Part shown: one piece after another, positions 10,401 through 19,492 of the stretch
How positions within the stretch are numbered: position 1 is the stretch's first letter
Layout: each line of letters starts with the position of its first letter
NCBI GenBank assembly: GCA_973895155.1
Contig: OZ316896.1
Coordinates: 10,788,001-10,852,000 of the forward strand
Direction: 5' to 3'
Length of the DNA: 64,000 bases
From: Marsupella aquatica
Lineage: Eukaryota > Marchantiophyta
Notes under the pieces: model-generated
Told to the model about the DNA's origin: nothing
Database searches by the model: none
Seen by the model: the letters and a program-made list of their open reading frames with translations, nothing else
Made by a program: the position numbers and the translations under genes

Positions 10401-11501
10401 CTTCCAATTTGGATGATGATAATGTGATCCAGGCCGCCCAAATGAGTTCCAGATATTACGACACTGTCGTACAATGGTGAGAAACTGTCCTTCTTCCATT
10501 GATGTTTGATGACAATGGTTCAGAGCTTTCGATAATCCCATCAAATGAACATTATTGTCGTTGTTGAGCGTTGCCCAAAACATTACAGCTTCTACAGTAC
10601 CGCAAGCGTCTCGTACAACTTGGTTGACTTTGTCGTCCTCTCTCAGCAATTTGTACGCCATTATTGTGTGCTGGCCTCTGAGTATCCAAAAATGACTGGT
10701 CATAATGTCCTCCTCCTTTGGCAATGAATCGTAGGGCGTCCCATTGTAGTCGGGATCTCTGTCGGCCTCCGACTGAACCCACTTCACAGGGACTAAAAAG
10801 CAGCATCGCTTCTCGAAGTTTATAGCCGAATGAGAGAGGAGTGAATTCTTTAGCCTATCTGTGTAATCCTGATTCCACTCTCGGCACTTGATGTGGTCCG
10901 GTGCAAGATGACAACGTGATGTCTCAACAAAAAATGACTTGCTGTTAAATATATTCACAACACTATATTCTTTGAGGAAAGAATCGAACAGAGCCCCAAC
11001 ATTTGCTGAGGTAATTACTTTCGGAAGATTCTCCGTCGAGTATACTTCAACCTTGCTCACTGGCGGGGCCTTACCCAAGCGAAATCCCTGGTTGAAAGGA
11101 ACTCTCTGGAACTCAAGTACGTCCATAATGTATTGACAAATCAAATCTCCCGTTGATGCCTCTGGATCGGAAGGATATCCCACACTAGTAACCTTTTCCA
11201 AGGCGTGCCTTGCACCTAGAAGATCATTGATTCTGGGCTGATTGAAGGTTACATATTGCGTTCAATCCAAACAAATGCTTATTTTGTCTTCCTGCTGGTC
11301 GTCGCTGACTAGCAGAACCAATCCCTCTGTACACTCTTTAACTTTCATGTTCTTCTCAAAGAAACACCCGAGAATTTTTTATCTCTCCAAAACTGTAGCT
11401 TTATCATTTCTTGCCACCACAAGACGGACAGCCCCATTGCGAACGACTATTCCAAAATCGGATATCTCAGTCGATTCAAAGAGATGGATACTCTTTTTCA
11501 T
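10401..11501 (-). pseudogene. First exon of the large gene with ParB/Srx-like motif
   Basis: The frame has 367 codons from ATG 11501, with TAA at 11379-11381 and TGA at 11262-11264 and then open for 283 codons. SHFWILRGQHTIMAYKLLRED resembles the G-x-H-R-x-x-A helix of ParB/sulfiredoxin-fold proteins, which bind DNA or nucleotide phosphates; His is present but the usual following Arg is Thr. The ATG lies inside the 3' end of the neighbouring F-box-like gene (stop at 11476), so the two frames overlap by 26 bases. The assignment to ParB is tentative. Confidence 0.45.
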
Positions 11502-11982
11502 CTAACCAAAACCAAAGGTTCCTAAACGTGTCAAGTTCAGATCCTTCAAATCCACCCAGAATGTCCAGCGGTGGGAGAGTTCTGATGGATTCTGTAAATC
11601 CTAATGCTACACTCCGTGAAGTCAAATGCCTTCGAAGCGATTCATATCCTGGTCTATCAGTGAAGTCGTAAGCTACCAAGGTGACCGTCGCCCAAGTACT
11701 ACTATAAGTAACTATGTGGCACCACTTCTTACTGACTGTTCGAATGGTGATCAAGTCCATGACCCGATTTTTAATCGTAGTATCCGACAAATTCCCAAGA
11801 TAGTGGAAAAACTCTTTGACTAATGGCCAAATATATTTCTCGACAATATCGTCCGGAAGACCGGGTATCAGGTCTTCAGCTTGACTCCATATCATGTTTC
11901 GGTTCATAACCTTTGCACGTGCAATGCGCTCCATCATCATTTGACGATGAGATTTTTGATTCATGTCAAAGGATTGCAGCAT
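11476..11982 (-). CDS. F-box-like protein 1
   Basis: An open 168-residue frame from ATG. GLPDDIVEKYIWPL at about residues 40-53 and LITIRTVSKKWCHIVTYSSTW at about 77-97 form a split F-box-like motif: the usual LPDDI, then the V-KKW-R-L helix after an inserted loop. F-box proteins tether substrates to SCF ubiquitin ligases through SKP1. No C-terminal repeat domain is visible and the protein is short. It is the first of three paralogs on one strand; its start is 34 bases from the stop of the next copy. Its 3' end overlaps the start of the ParB-like frame. Confidence 0.6.
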   Translation of the reverse strand: MLQSFDMNQKSHRQMMMERIARAKVMNRNMIWSQAEDLIPGLPDDIVEKYIWPLVKEFFHYLGNLSDTTIKNRVMDLITIRTVSKKWCHIVTYSSTWATVTLVAYDFTDRPGYESLRRHLTSRSVALGFTESIRTLPPLDILGGFEGSELDTFRNLWFWLDEKEYPSL

Positions 11983-12016
11983 AATATGGAAAAGATTAAG
12001 AACAAGAACCTATCCA

Positions 12017-12583
12017 TTAAGAACTTGGACCACCAAGATTCTGAGAAAATCTACCAAACCTTTCGATTAGGACATCTCGTTCTTCCTCATCTAAATTGTT
12101 ATATTTGTTCGTAAACAATGCGATTTCGTCAGAAGTAGTAGTCCCAAGAACAGATATTTCTGGAAGCATAGAAATATCCTGTCGAATAACTCGACAGACT
12201 GAGTCAAACTCCAACTCGTCAGTTTCGGGTATGTCGTAAAGAGCATCATTTGCGACATCGACAATCCGGTTTGCTTGTTTGAGGATAGCCCATAACTTTG
12301 TATTTGTAACTAAAAAGTTCCACTTCTTGCTACAAGCTCCAAGCCGAATAAGGTCTCGGACCCTATCGATAACCAAATTGTTATCGAGGTGTCGATATCC
12401 ACGCAATCTTTCAATTGAAATAAAGTGTTCATAGAGTATTGGCCAAATGTTTGAAATGACCAAAACATCTGGTATTCCTCCAATGAGACTAGAGGAGGTT
12501 TCATCCAGCGTATCCCATATTGTTTTCTGTTTCTTTTCATGAGTTGAAAGGAAATCTTGAGCCTCATTCAAAAGTTGGCTCAT
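12017..12583 (-). CDS. F-box-like protein 2
   Basis: An open 188-residue frame. IPDVLVISNIWPIL and LIRLGACSKKWNFLVTNTKLW occupy the same positions as the split F-box-like motif of the neighbours. The C-terminal third (LPEISVLG, LDEEERDVL) aligns loosely with LPPLDILG and LDEKEYPSL of copy 1, which supports tandem duplication. A possible splice acceptor (AAAAGCAG) lies directly before the ATG. A CGCG dyad lies 42 bases upstream. Confidence 0.6.
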   Translation of the reverse strand: MSQLLNEAQDFLSTHEKKQKTIWDTLDETSSSLIGGIPDVLVISNIWPILYEHFISIERLRGYRHLDNNLVIDRVRDLIRLGACSKKWNFLVTNTKLWAILKQANRIVDVANDALYDIPETDELEFDSVCRVIRQDISMLPEISVLGTTTSDEIALFTNKYNNLDEEERDVLIERFGRFSQNLGGPSS

Positions 12584-12624
12584 CCTGCTTTTATCATATC
12601 ACAAAACATTGTTAGAAGACATAC

Positions 12625-12642
12625 GACGCGCTTGGTCACGTA
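12625..12642. other. CGCG dyad between F-box-like genes 2 and 3
   Basis: GACGCGCTTGGTCACGTA, a degenerate copy in the 65-base gap separating two open genes. It is placed as if it were a spacer or promoter element. Confidence 0.45.
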
Positions 12643-12648
12643 AGTTAA

Positions 12649-13200
12649 CTAGAATTCCTTAAAAGCATAGATGTCACCCTCAAGGTATCCAACTTCGTGG
12701 CATCTGATTGTAAATTTCCATTTTTCAAGAGGGTGAAGAGCATCGTAAGTCTTTGTGAAGAGTTCCCTAAGATCTCTGGACATTGACCCCATGAATTTAA
12801 TTCTTGGGTATTTTTGGAAGAAACTTTGAACTGTCGATGAGAGAGACTCATTTCCGATCGGTTTAGTAGGATTTCCTGGGAAAGCCAAATCTAATAAACT
12901 CAACTTGATTACACCCAGAAGATAGGTATTCCCAACAAGGTGACGCCATCTGCGACACACCGAAGATAGTCCTACAAACTCATCCAATTCCTTTATTGAG
13001 AAATTTCCTGCATTAGCCGAGGAATTAAAAGTCTCCTGGATCCGAGGCCATATCAATTCCGCGACAATGAAATCTGGAAGTCCAGGTAGTAGTGTTTCAA
13101 TAAATACAGAATATCCCGCCAGTAGACCATCTTGGCTTCTGTCCAAAACGTCAAATATTGGGCATAGATATCTGAAGCTCTTCAGACCAGGTTTGCCCAT
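12649..13200 (-). CDS. F-box-like protein 3
   Basis: An open 183-residue frame. LPGLPDFIVAELIWPRI at about 40-56 and GLSSVCRRWRHLVGNTYLL at about 78-96 give the clearest F-box match of the three (V-C-R-R-W-R-L). It is first in the row in transcription order, with a perfect CGCG dyad 41 bases upstream of its ATG (13241-13258). No stop or shift is seen. Confidence 0.65.
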   Translation of the reverse strand: MGKPGLKSFRYLCPIFDVLDRSQDGLLAGYSVFIETLLPGLPDFIVAELIWPRIQETFNSSANAGNFSIKELDEFVGLSSVCRRWRHLVGNTYLLGVIKLSLLDLAFPGNPTKPIGNESLSSTVQSFFQKYPRIKFMGSMSRDLRELFTKTYDALHPLEKWKFTIRCHEVGYLEGDIYAFKEF

Positions 13201-13240
13201 GACTCTTTTCAGCCAAATGATATATCCTAGAGATTATTTT

Positions 13241-13258
13241 CACGCGACTGGTCGCGTC
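13241..13258. other. Perfect CGCG dyad upstream of the F-box-like row
   Basis: CACGCGAC-TG-GTCGCGTC, 41 bases upstream of the first F-box-like ATG and 100 bases before the dyad-rich array. It could be a promoter-proximal binding site. Confidence 0.55.
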
Positions 13259-13338
13259 TACAAATCAGAATGCATAAACAATTCTTTGAGAGACTAATTT
13301 TTTCGGGTCACAACGTGAAAAATCATAAATGTTGCTTC

Positions 13339-14195
13339 GTCCTCTAACAGAACCAGTCAATGAGAGAGCAACCTCAGACGCGACTGGTCGCGTCAACTGA
13401 ACCTAAACAACTATATCCACTGAACCTTCTGTGGAGATTTGGATATGGTACGCGCTCAGTAAATCTATCCAGTTTCCTTCTCACACGCGACTGGTCGCGT
13501 CAACTGGTCCTAAAAGGAACCTTACCTCCTCTAACAGAACCAGTCAATGAGAGATCTACATCAGACGCGACTAGTCACGTCAACTGGTCCTAAAAGGAAC
13601 CTTACCTCCTCTAACAGAACCAGTCAATGAGAGAGCTACCTCAGACGCGACTGGTCGCGTCAACTGAACCTAAACAGCTATATCCATTGAACCTTCCTTG
13701 TGGAGATTTGGATATGGTACGCGCTCAGTAAATCTATCCAGTTTCCTTCTCACAGCGACTAGTCGCGTCAACTCGTCTTAAAAGGAACCTTATCTCCTCT
13801 AACAGAACCAGTCAATGAGAGAGCTACCTCAGACACGACTGGTCGCATCAACTGAACCTAAAGAACTATATCCACTAAACCTTCCTTGTGGAGATTTGGA
13901 TATGGTACGCGTTCAGTAAATCTATCCTGTTTCCTTCTGACACGCGACTGGTCGCGTCAACTGGTCCTAAAAGGAACCTTACCTCCTCTAACAAAACCAG
14001 TCAATGAGAGAGCTACCTGACGCGACTGGTCGCGTCAACTAAACCTAAACAACTATATCCACTGAACCTTCCTTGTGGAGATTTGGATATGGTACGCGCT
14101 CAGTAAAATCTATCCAGTTTCCTTCTCACACGCGACTGGTCGCGTCAACTGGTCCTAAAAGGAACCTCACAATATTTTCACGTGACTGGTCGCGT
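13339..14195. repeat. Tandem array 1: about 190-bp units, each with two CGCG dyads
   Basis: Units begin CCTCTAACAGAACCAGTCAATGAGAG at 13339, 13526, 13606, 13795 and 13984; the second is shortened to 80 bases. Dyads lie near 13377, 13484, 13562, 13644, 13752, 13831, 13940, 14018, 14128 and 14176. Most are GACGCGAC-TG-GTCGCGTC or CACGCGAC-TG-GTCGCGTC; a few have one mutated arm. A TATGGTACGCGCTCAGTAAA block sits between paired dyads. No coding capacity. Confidence 0.85.
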
Positions 14196-16719
14196 CAACA
14201 GCTCAAACAACTTTTGGACAATAGGATAATACAGTGATACAACTGTGATTACTGACCCGTACGGACAAGGAAATCCGAGTAAGCATGATTTCATTCATTT
14301 GTATTCATTCATGAACTTTACAATAATTCAGATGTTTGAGCTCTGTCATTGTGAAACTATTATATATCAGAAGTTTAGAGAATGATCCAGTTAAGATGAT
14401 TCAATTTAGCAGTCTACTGGTTGTATTCGTCAATTAAAGGATTCAGTGTAATGAGATTCACATAACATGAGAGTTTATATGATTAAATTCACAGCGTGCA
14501 AGTTTGTAATGACTTACTTAAGACGATTTAGGTTGTATTTTAATTAGTGAGTTTGTATGATTCACACATATTTGAGTTTACAAACAAACCGCATTATGAA
14601 AACTGTGCTTAACAATCAAGAGAAATTTTAGCAAACCACAATCAACACCAGCAGAAAATGTAGAAATTACACCTGAATTCTGAAAAATTGATGTAATCGT
14701 TTGAGAGATTGACATCCAAGCACTTGAAGACCTTGCTGCGGCATTCCAGAAAGTAAATATAAGATTGAAGATATTAATATGCTAAGCAACAACAACACAG
14801 CTTCTATACTTCTATACATAGAGCTTCGCTGCCACCAATTGAATAACATGTGCTTAATGCTAAGGAGCTCATTATGTCGAGTTAAAAAGACTCTTTCAAA
14901 AGTACAATCAAAGCTGTGGATAGGCAAACTGAGCATGAATAAAAGCGCACTAAACCTGAAGATTCAAAGAGATGAAACAAACCTGAATGCTGAATGGAAG
15001 GAGCTAAAACAAGCTGCCAAAAAGTAGTTCGAGCTGCTGAAACACGTTGATCGAGCTGATATGAGCTTAAAATTGGCTGACACGAGCTGATACAAGCACT
15101 CCCAAAAAGCTAGCTGCAACGAACTAGCAAACTAGAAGTGAATACGAGTTGTAAATGCGAGCTGCAATGCGCCAACGAGCTCCTGGTCGAAACGATGGAC
15201 AACTACTAAGAGCTGCAACGCGCCGACAAGCACCTGACCACAACGAACAAGCTGCAACGACAAAAATGAAATCCAGGGCAGGAGCAAGAGCGAGAGCGAC
15301 GAGAGTGAGAGAGAGAGCGACGAGAGCAGGCACGCGAAAGTCTAGGGAGCAAGAAACAACAACAATGAACAATGAACTCGAGACCGTGGGCGCCGACACT
15401 AAGAAAGGACTAATTAGGGTATTGTTTTAGCATAACCCTAATAACAGCCTAGCGACAGGAAGGTTCCAAATGATCTTCGTACACTCCACCATCGACTGAA
15501 CAAACTATGCAATCGTGAAAAAAAGATTACCAGATTCCTTTTGATTTGCCGTACTAAAGGAGATTTCTATTTGATCGCCAATTTGAAATTTAAACCGGTA
15601 ATTATGCAACTGCGAAAGATTGTTAGTGGGGACCCCCGGATCCGTATCTTCACTATATCTGCCAATTCAAATCCAAAATGTGAACGAATGACAACTTTCT
15701 CACGATTGTTCCATCACGTAGTGGAGGCGAACTTCAAAATCATTCCATTTTGGTAGTGGAGACCGTCGGATCCGGATCCGTACTCCACTCTCTATCTTGC
15801 CAATTCAAACCCTTACTCTAAACAACGTAAAACGATTCTCACGGTCGGGGAGAACCGATATTCAAAATCAATCTTATACAATGATTCTCACGACTGGAGA
15901 CTCAACCAATTTTCAAAATCAAAATCGAGTCCAGATGAACACATCCTCCATGGAGTCAATAGACTGATCTCATTGCTCACGGATCATTCTTAATTTTCAA
16001 TTTCTCCTGACCAAGATACTAGGCTCTCAGCGGAGGCTGATCCAAGGCACATTTGAGGTGGAGCAGATTGGATCATTCAACTATTCCAGTCGGAGGCGGA
16101 GCTCATTCAAGCAACGATGGCGCAGTTCTTGTAGTATCACCTTCAATCTTGGGGAGAGCACATCCGATCAAGCAGGAGAGTTGCGACGAAGCGAGACGAC
16201 AAACATTTAGAACCTCCATAGTCTGCCTCATTCATCAAAGCATTCTAGCGGACCAACAAAGAGCGGCTATTCTGAAATCACAGTCTGGTCAAGGATTTTG
16301 ATCTTGATACGATCAACAAGTTGTCATTCTCTGGTGGTGGGATTCGATCATGATACTCAAGGAAATTGGAGTTCGAAGGAGGAGGCTTAGTTGGCTGGGA
16401 CGAGGAGGCTACGCTGGAAGGAAGAGGCTTGGCTGGGAGGAGGGTTTCCGCCAACATCGGAGGGTTGCCACCAACATTTGCTCAGACCACACGCAACTGA
16501 ATAACTTGTAAGTATCAATCAGCATTAATTCCGCAATAAATGAGGAGAGTAGTTGCCTTAAATCACGCATTCAATGCATGAATTGAGTCAATGAAGTTAT
16601 GGTCCAATTTCTCACTCCGATTTTGATCAATCCGTGTTTCAAGTCCAATACAGAAGCAATGTATCAAAAGTACTAGTAGAGGATCCGAATGAATTCTCTA
16701 GTCTAAAATTGTATGGCGT
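14196..16719. other. Gene-free stretch inside the element
   Basis: I find no supportable gene. 15020-15330 is low-complexity sequence built on GAGCTGCAACG-like words. 15600-16000 contains imperfect copies of a block with GGATCCGTA, GCCAATTCAAA and TCTCACGA words. 16050-16500 is Gly/Arg-coding-like and GGAGG-rich but has no consistent frame. The CGCG dyad is absent here. Confidence 0.4.
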
Positions 16720-17700
16720 ACGCGTATAGTTGTCCGTACGTTTTGCTATTGTTTATTGTAGTCGACGACCTAGCAAAACGAAACATAATCGAGGTCCATT
16801 TTTGAGATCTTCCTAATCTCAACTTGTTAGTAGGATGACCTGTTTTTTGGTTACACATGTAGTTTGTCACGTGCACAGTCGCTTGAACCAATTTATCTCG
16901 TGTCTTTTGATATTGTTTATTGTAGTCGACAGCCTAGCGAATTGGCCAGCAATCTATTTTAAAACCAACGTCTTCGTTTCATCACGCGCACGGTCGCGTT
17001 AATTTTTTAGAGGTCAGCGAAAGCTCTGCACTCTTAGACGTAATCGCCCTTTATTTCTCAGATCTTCCTGATCTCAACTTGTTAGTAGGATGACCTATTT
17101 TTTGGTTACACATGTAGTTCATCATGCGCACAGTCGCGTGAACCAATTTATCTCGTGTCTTTTGATATTGTTTATTGTAGTCGAAAGCCTAGCGAATTGG
17201 CCAGAAATCTATTTTGAAACCGAGTTCTGATTCACGCAACCGGTCGCGTTAATGTTTTAGAGGTCAGCAAAAGCTCTGCACTCTTAGACGTAATCGCCCT
17301 TTATTTCTCAGATCTGCCTTATCTCAACTTGTTAGTAGGATGACCTGTTTTTTGGGTTACACATGTAGTTCATCAGGCGCACAGTCGCGTGAACCAATTT
17401 ATTTTGATATTGTTTATTGTAGTCGACTGCCCAGCGAATTGGCCAGAAATATATTTTAAAACCGAGGTCTTCGTTTCATCACGCGCCCAGTCGCGTTAAT
17501 GTTTTAGAGGTCAGCGAAAGCTCTGCACTCTTAGACATAATCGCCCTTTATTTCTCAGATCTGCCTGATCTCAACTTGTTAGTAGGATGACCTGTTTTTG
17601 GTTACACATGTAGTTCATCACGCGCACAGTCGCGTGAACCAATTTATCTCAGGTCTTTTTGATATTGTTTATTGTAGTCGACAGCCTAGCGAATTGTCAG
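16720..17700. repeat. Tandem array 2: about 245-bp units, each with two CGCG dyads
   Basis: About four units share TTGATATTGTTTATTGTAGT, CCTAGCGAATTGGCCAG, TTAGAGGTCAGCGAAAGCTC and TTGTTAGTAGGATGACCTG blocks. Dyads lie near 16867, 16982, 17122, 17232, 17373, 17479 and 17618. They differ from array 1 in the centre (CGCGCAC-A/G-GTCGCG), and the right half GTCGCGT is better conserved than the left. The two arrays are unrelated outside the dyads. Confidence 0.85.
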
Positions 17701-17899
17701 TCAGAGGAATCTTGATTTTTCCTTGATTGCAAAAATGGTTACATCCATCCCAAAGGACTTCGGATGTGGAATCCATATCCACTAGCACTATCCAGGAATT
17801 TAAGCTACACAATATCTATAACAAGTTCTAACTTGAACTACTCTTGAATCTGTAGTTCTAATCTTCGACTACTCAAAATATTTGTTGACTTCGATCGAG

Positions 17900-18442
17900 T
17901 CAGTCATTCCAAGATGAAGGCATCCACTCATCGGTGTCTGGTGTGGATTCCCTTGAATCCAAAAATTCTTCCTTTGCCCAAGTCCTAACGTCCATAGATT
18001 TTCTCGGCTTTCTCTTTCTGTAATACAAATCAGAATCTTCGTTCATCTCTAATTGCCTTTTCTTCGGTGCGTCCACTTTCTTGGCCTCCTTCTTGACTGT
18101 CTTAGCGTCTGCTGCTGCTTCCCCCAAAATGGATTCGACGCATGCTCTGGCCTTCAACTTTTCCCCCCTCGAAATAGATTCCACGAGGGCTTTGCCCTTT
18201 AACTTCTCCCCTGATGCCATCTTTGTAGTCATCTCTGTCGGATTGGTCTCCATCTGATCTTCCATCAACAAATGTGGCGAACAATGTCGTCTCTCACAAA
18301 ACATTTGACCCGATTTAGTCATCGTAAACATTATATTACATCGCTGACACATTCTGTAAGGAATACCATGAATTTGATACGTCAAACCTTCTAAATTGTC
18401 CGTCGGAACATCCTCATTCTTCGAGCTCAGCGGAGTAGTCAT
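17900..18442 (-). CDS. Cys-knuckle, Lys/Glu-rich protein, unknown function
   Basis: An intact 180-residue frame from ATG. Residues about 31-55 read RMCQRC-x12-FCERRHC, i.e. C-x2-C-x12-C-x4-C, a possible small zinc-binding knuckle. Two adjacent repeats, GEKLKGKALVESI and GEKLKARACVESI, follow at about 78-106, then a Lys-rich region with KKRQLEMNED and RKRKPRKS (nuclear-localisation-like) and an acidic tail ending PSSWND. I recognise no family. A nuclear nucleic-acid-binding or regulatory role is an inference. It sits alone between arrays 2 and 3, and unlike the FCP1 and Ulp1 genes carries no lesion. Confidence 0.6.
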   Translation of the reverse strand: MTTPLSSKNEDVPTDNLEGLTYQIHGIPYRMCQRCNIMFTMTKSGQMFCERRHCSPHLLMEDQMETNPTEMTTKMASGEKLKGKALVESISRGEKLKARACVESILGEAAADAKTVKKEAKKVDAPKKRQLEMNEDSDLYYRKRKPRKSMDVRTWAKEEFLDSRESTPDTDEWMPSSWND

Positions 18443-18570
18443 CGCCCTTCAAACAAGAGATGCTGACCGAGACTAAGAATTGGAAATGAGAGAGCTGATG
18501 TGCGAATAGATTATCCAGTAGCCAGAAAGTGGAATGCGTGGGGGAATGAGCAATAGGGATCATCTCAATG

Positions 18571-18577
18571 CTTTATA
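18571..18577 (-). promoter_or_regulatory. Possible TATA box for the Cys-knuckle gene
   Basis: TATAAAG on the minus strand, 129 bases upstream of the ATG, in otherwise GC-neutral sequence. Position and match are plausible but not decisive. Confidence 0.3.
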
Positions 18578-18784
18578 CTGTTTAGTCTCCACTAGTCATT
18601 GTACATAGTGGTTTCTAGAAGAGGGTGCGCGTTTGACTGGCGCGTATTAGAATTGGCGGGAAGTTCAGTTGTCCTCTAATTATGGCTTTAATTTCACGTT
18701 TGGCGACCGCCCCGGGAATACTGATTGCTAGTGAAGTACTGAGATTTCTTATGAAGGTCAGTAGTTACTAACTGTCCGGTGTCC

Positions 18785-19492
18785 ACTCATTGGTAAACTG
18801 GTATTGTCCACTCATTTTTCCTGAGTGGAGTTGAAATGATTGTTCGGTAATCAATTGTAGTCGTTCTCATTCACTTGAAATGACTGATGGACCATGCATT
18901 ATCTTTACCGGTATGTGTGATGCCTTTAGATCCGTAATTGTATCTTCCTGTCTCACGCGCAATCGTATCTTACTTATGAAGTACCAATTACGAGCTAGAG
19001 TTTGGGCCTAGCCTTCTAGCTTCTACGTCGTAGACCTTGTACCCTCTGACTAAGGTCACGCGACATACCTTTAGATCCGTAATTGTATCTTCCTGTCTCA
19101 CGTGCAATCGTATCTTACTTATGAAGTACCAAGTACGAGCTAGAGTTTGGGCCTAGCCTTCTAGCTTCTACGTCGTAGACCCTGTTATCCCTACACCCTC
19201 TGACTAAGGTCACGCGACTAGTCGCGTGCAAGGCAGTGCATAATTGACTATATTCTGCCTACTTATTGACGGTTGTGACAGGACAATGCAGTTCACAGAC
19301 ATTTTACTGGCGCTTATTAGCACTACTGTCCTCAGTAGTTACTGACTGTCCACTCATTTGTTCTAAGTGGATGTGAAATGATTGATCGTAATCGATTGTG
19401 GTCATTCTCATTCATTTGACATGACTGATGGACCATGCATAGTCTGTTGCCGGTATGTGTGGTACCTCTAGGGTCACGCGACCAGTCGCGTG
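18785..19492. repeat. Repeat block 3 with two interleaved duplications and dyads
   Basis: A 145-base block (CCTTTAGATCCGTAATTG through CTAAGGTCACGCGAC) occurs at 18921-19064 and 19068-19219. A second block, TGTCCACTCATTT through TGATGGACCATGCAT, occurs near 18778-18895 and 19348-19440. Full dyads lie at 19211-19228 and 19475-19492; half dyads lie near 19056 and 19694. Confidence 0.75.
19179..19193 (-). other. 15-bp match to the I-SceI recognition core
   Basis: On the minus strand TAGGGATAACAGGGT equals the first 15 of 18 bases of the I-SceI site. It lies in a 9-base difference between two otherwise near-identical repeat copies. No homing endonuclease gene is present; coincidence is likely. 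Confidence 0.25.

Larger units (their letters stand above)
5637..11501 (-). pseudogene. Large decayed gene: ParB-like N-terminus, acidic and AEKAQ-repeat middle, Ulp1 protease C-terminus
   Basis: Five exons join in phase: 11501-10401, 10302-8998, 8897-8576, 8447-6578 and 6425-5637, with GT-AG introns of 98, 100, 128 and 152 bases. ATG at 11499-11501 opens the frame. About 1800 codons result, needing only one missing base (near 7977-7982) to stay in phase. Nine in-frame stops interrupt it: TAA 11379, TGA 11262, TGA 10024, TGA 9544, TAG 9268, TGA 8619, TGA 8161, TAG 7565 and TAA 5787. Domains in order: ParB/Srx-like motif (ILRGQHTIMAYKLL) about 270 residues in, a long unrecognised region, an Asp/Glu-rich stretch, a Glu/Arg/Lys helix with AEKAQ repeats, then Ulp1. 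Ulp1-family proteases cleave SUMO-like conjugates and are frequent in plant DNA transposons. The order suggests an element protein rather than a host enzyme. Confidence 0.6.

Noticed and set aside
5637-11501. Stop codons repaired by U-to-C RNA editing, as in hornwort, lycophyte and fern organelles
   Set aside because: The genes and introns are nuclear in type, and such editing is known from organelles. The stops are better explained by decay.
3164-13200. Endogenous giant-virus (NCLDV) insertion, suggested by tight gene spacing and Ulp1, F-box-like and FCP1-like genes
   Set aside because: The large gene contains several consensus GT-AG introns of 98-152 bases with coherent phases, there is no capsid, polymerase or packaging gene, and the ends look like those of a DNA transposon.
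15155-15430. Arg/Ala-rich 91-residue protein
   Set aside because: Low-complexity GAGCTGCAACG-type sequence is open on both strands, with no start context, splice partner or family match.
13339-17700. CRISPR-like array
   Set aside because: Repeats are long tandem units without unique spacers of constant length, and the context is eukaryotic with no cas genes.
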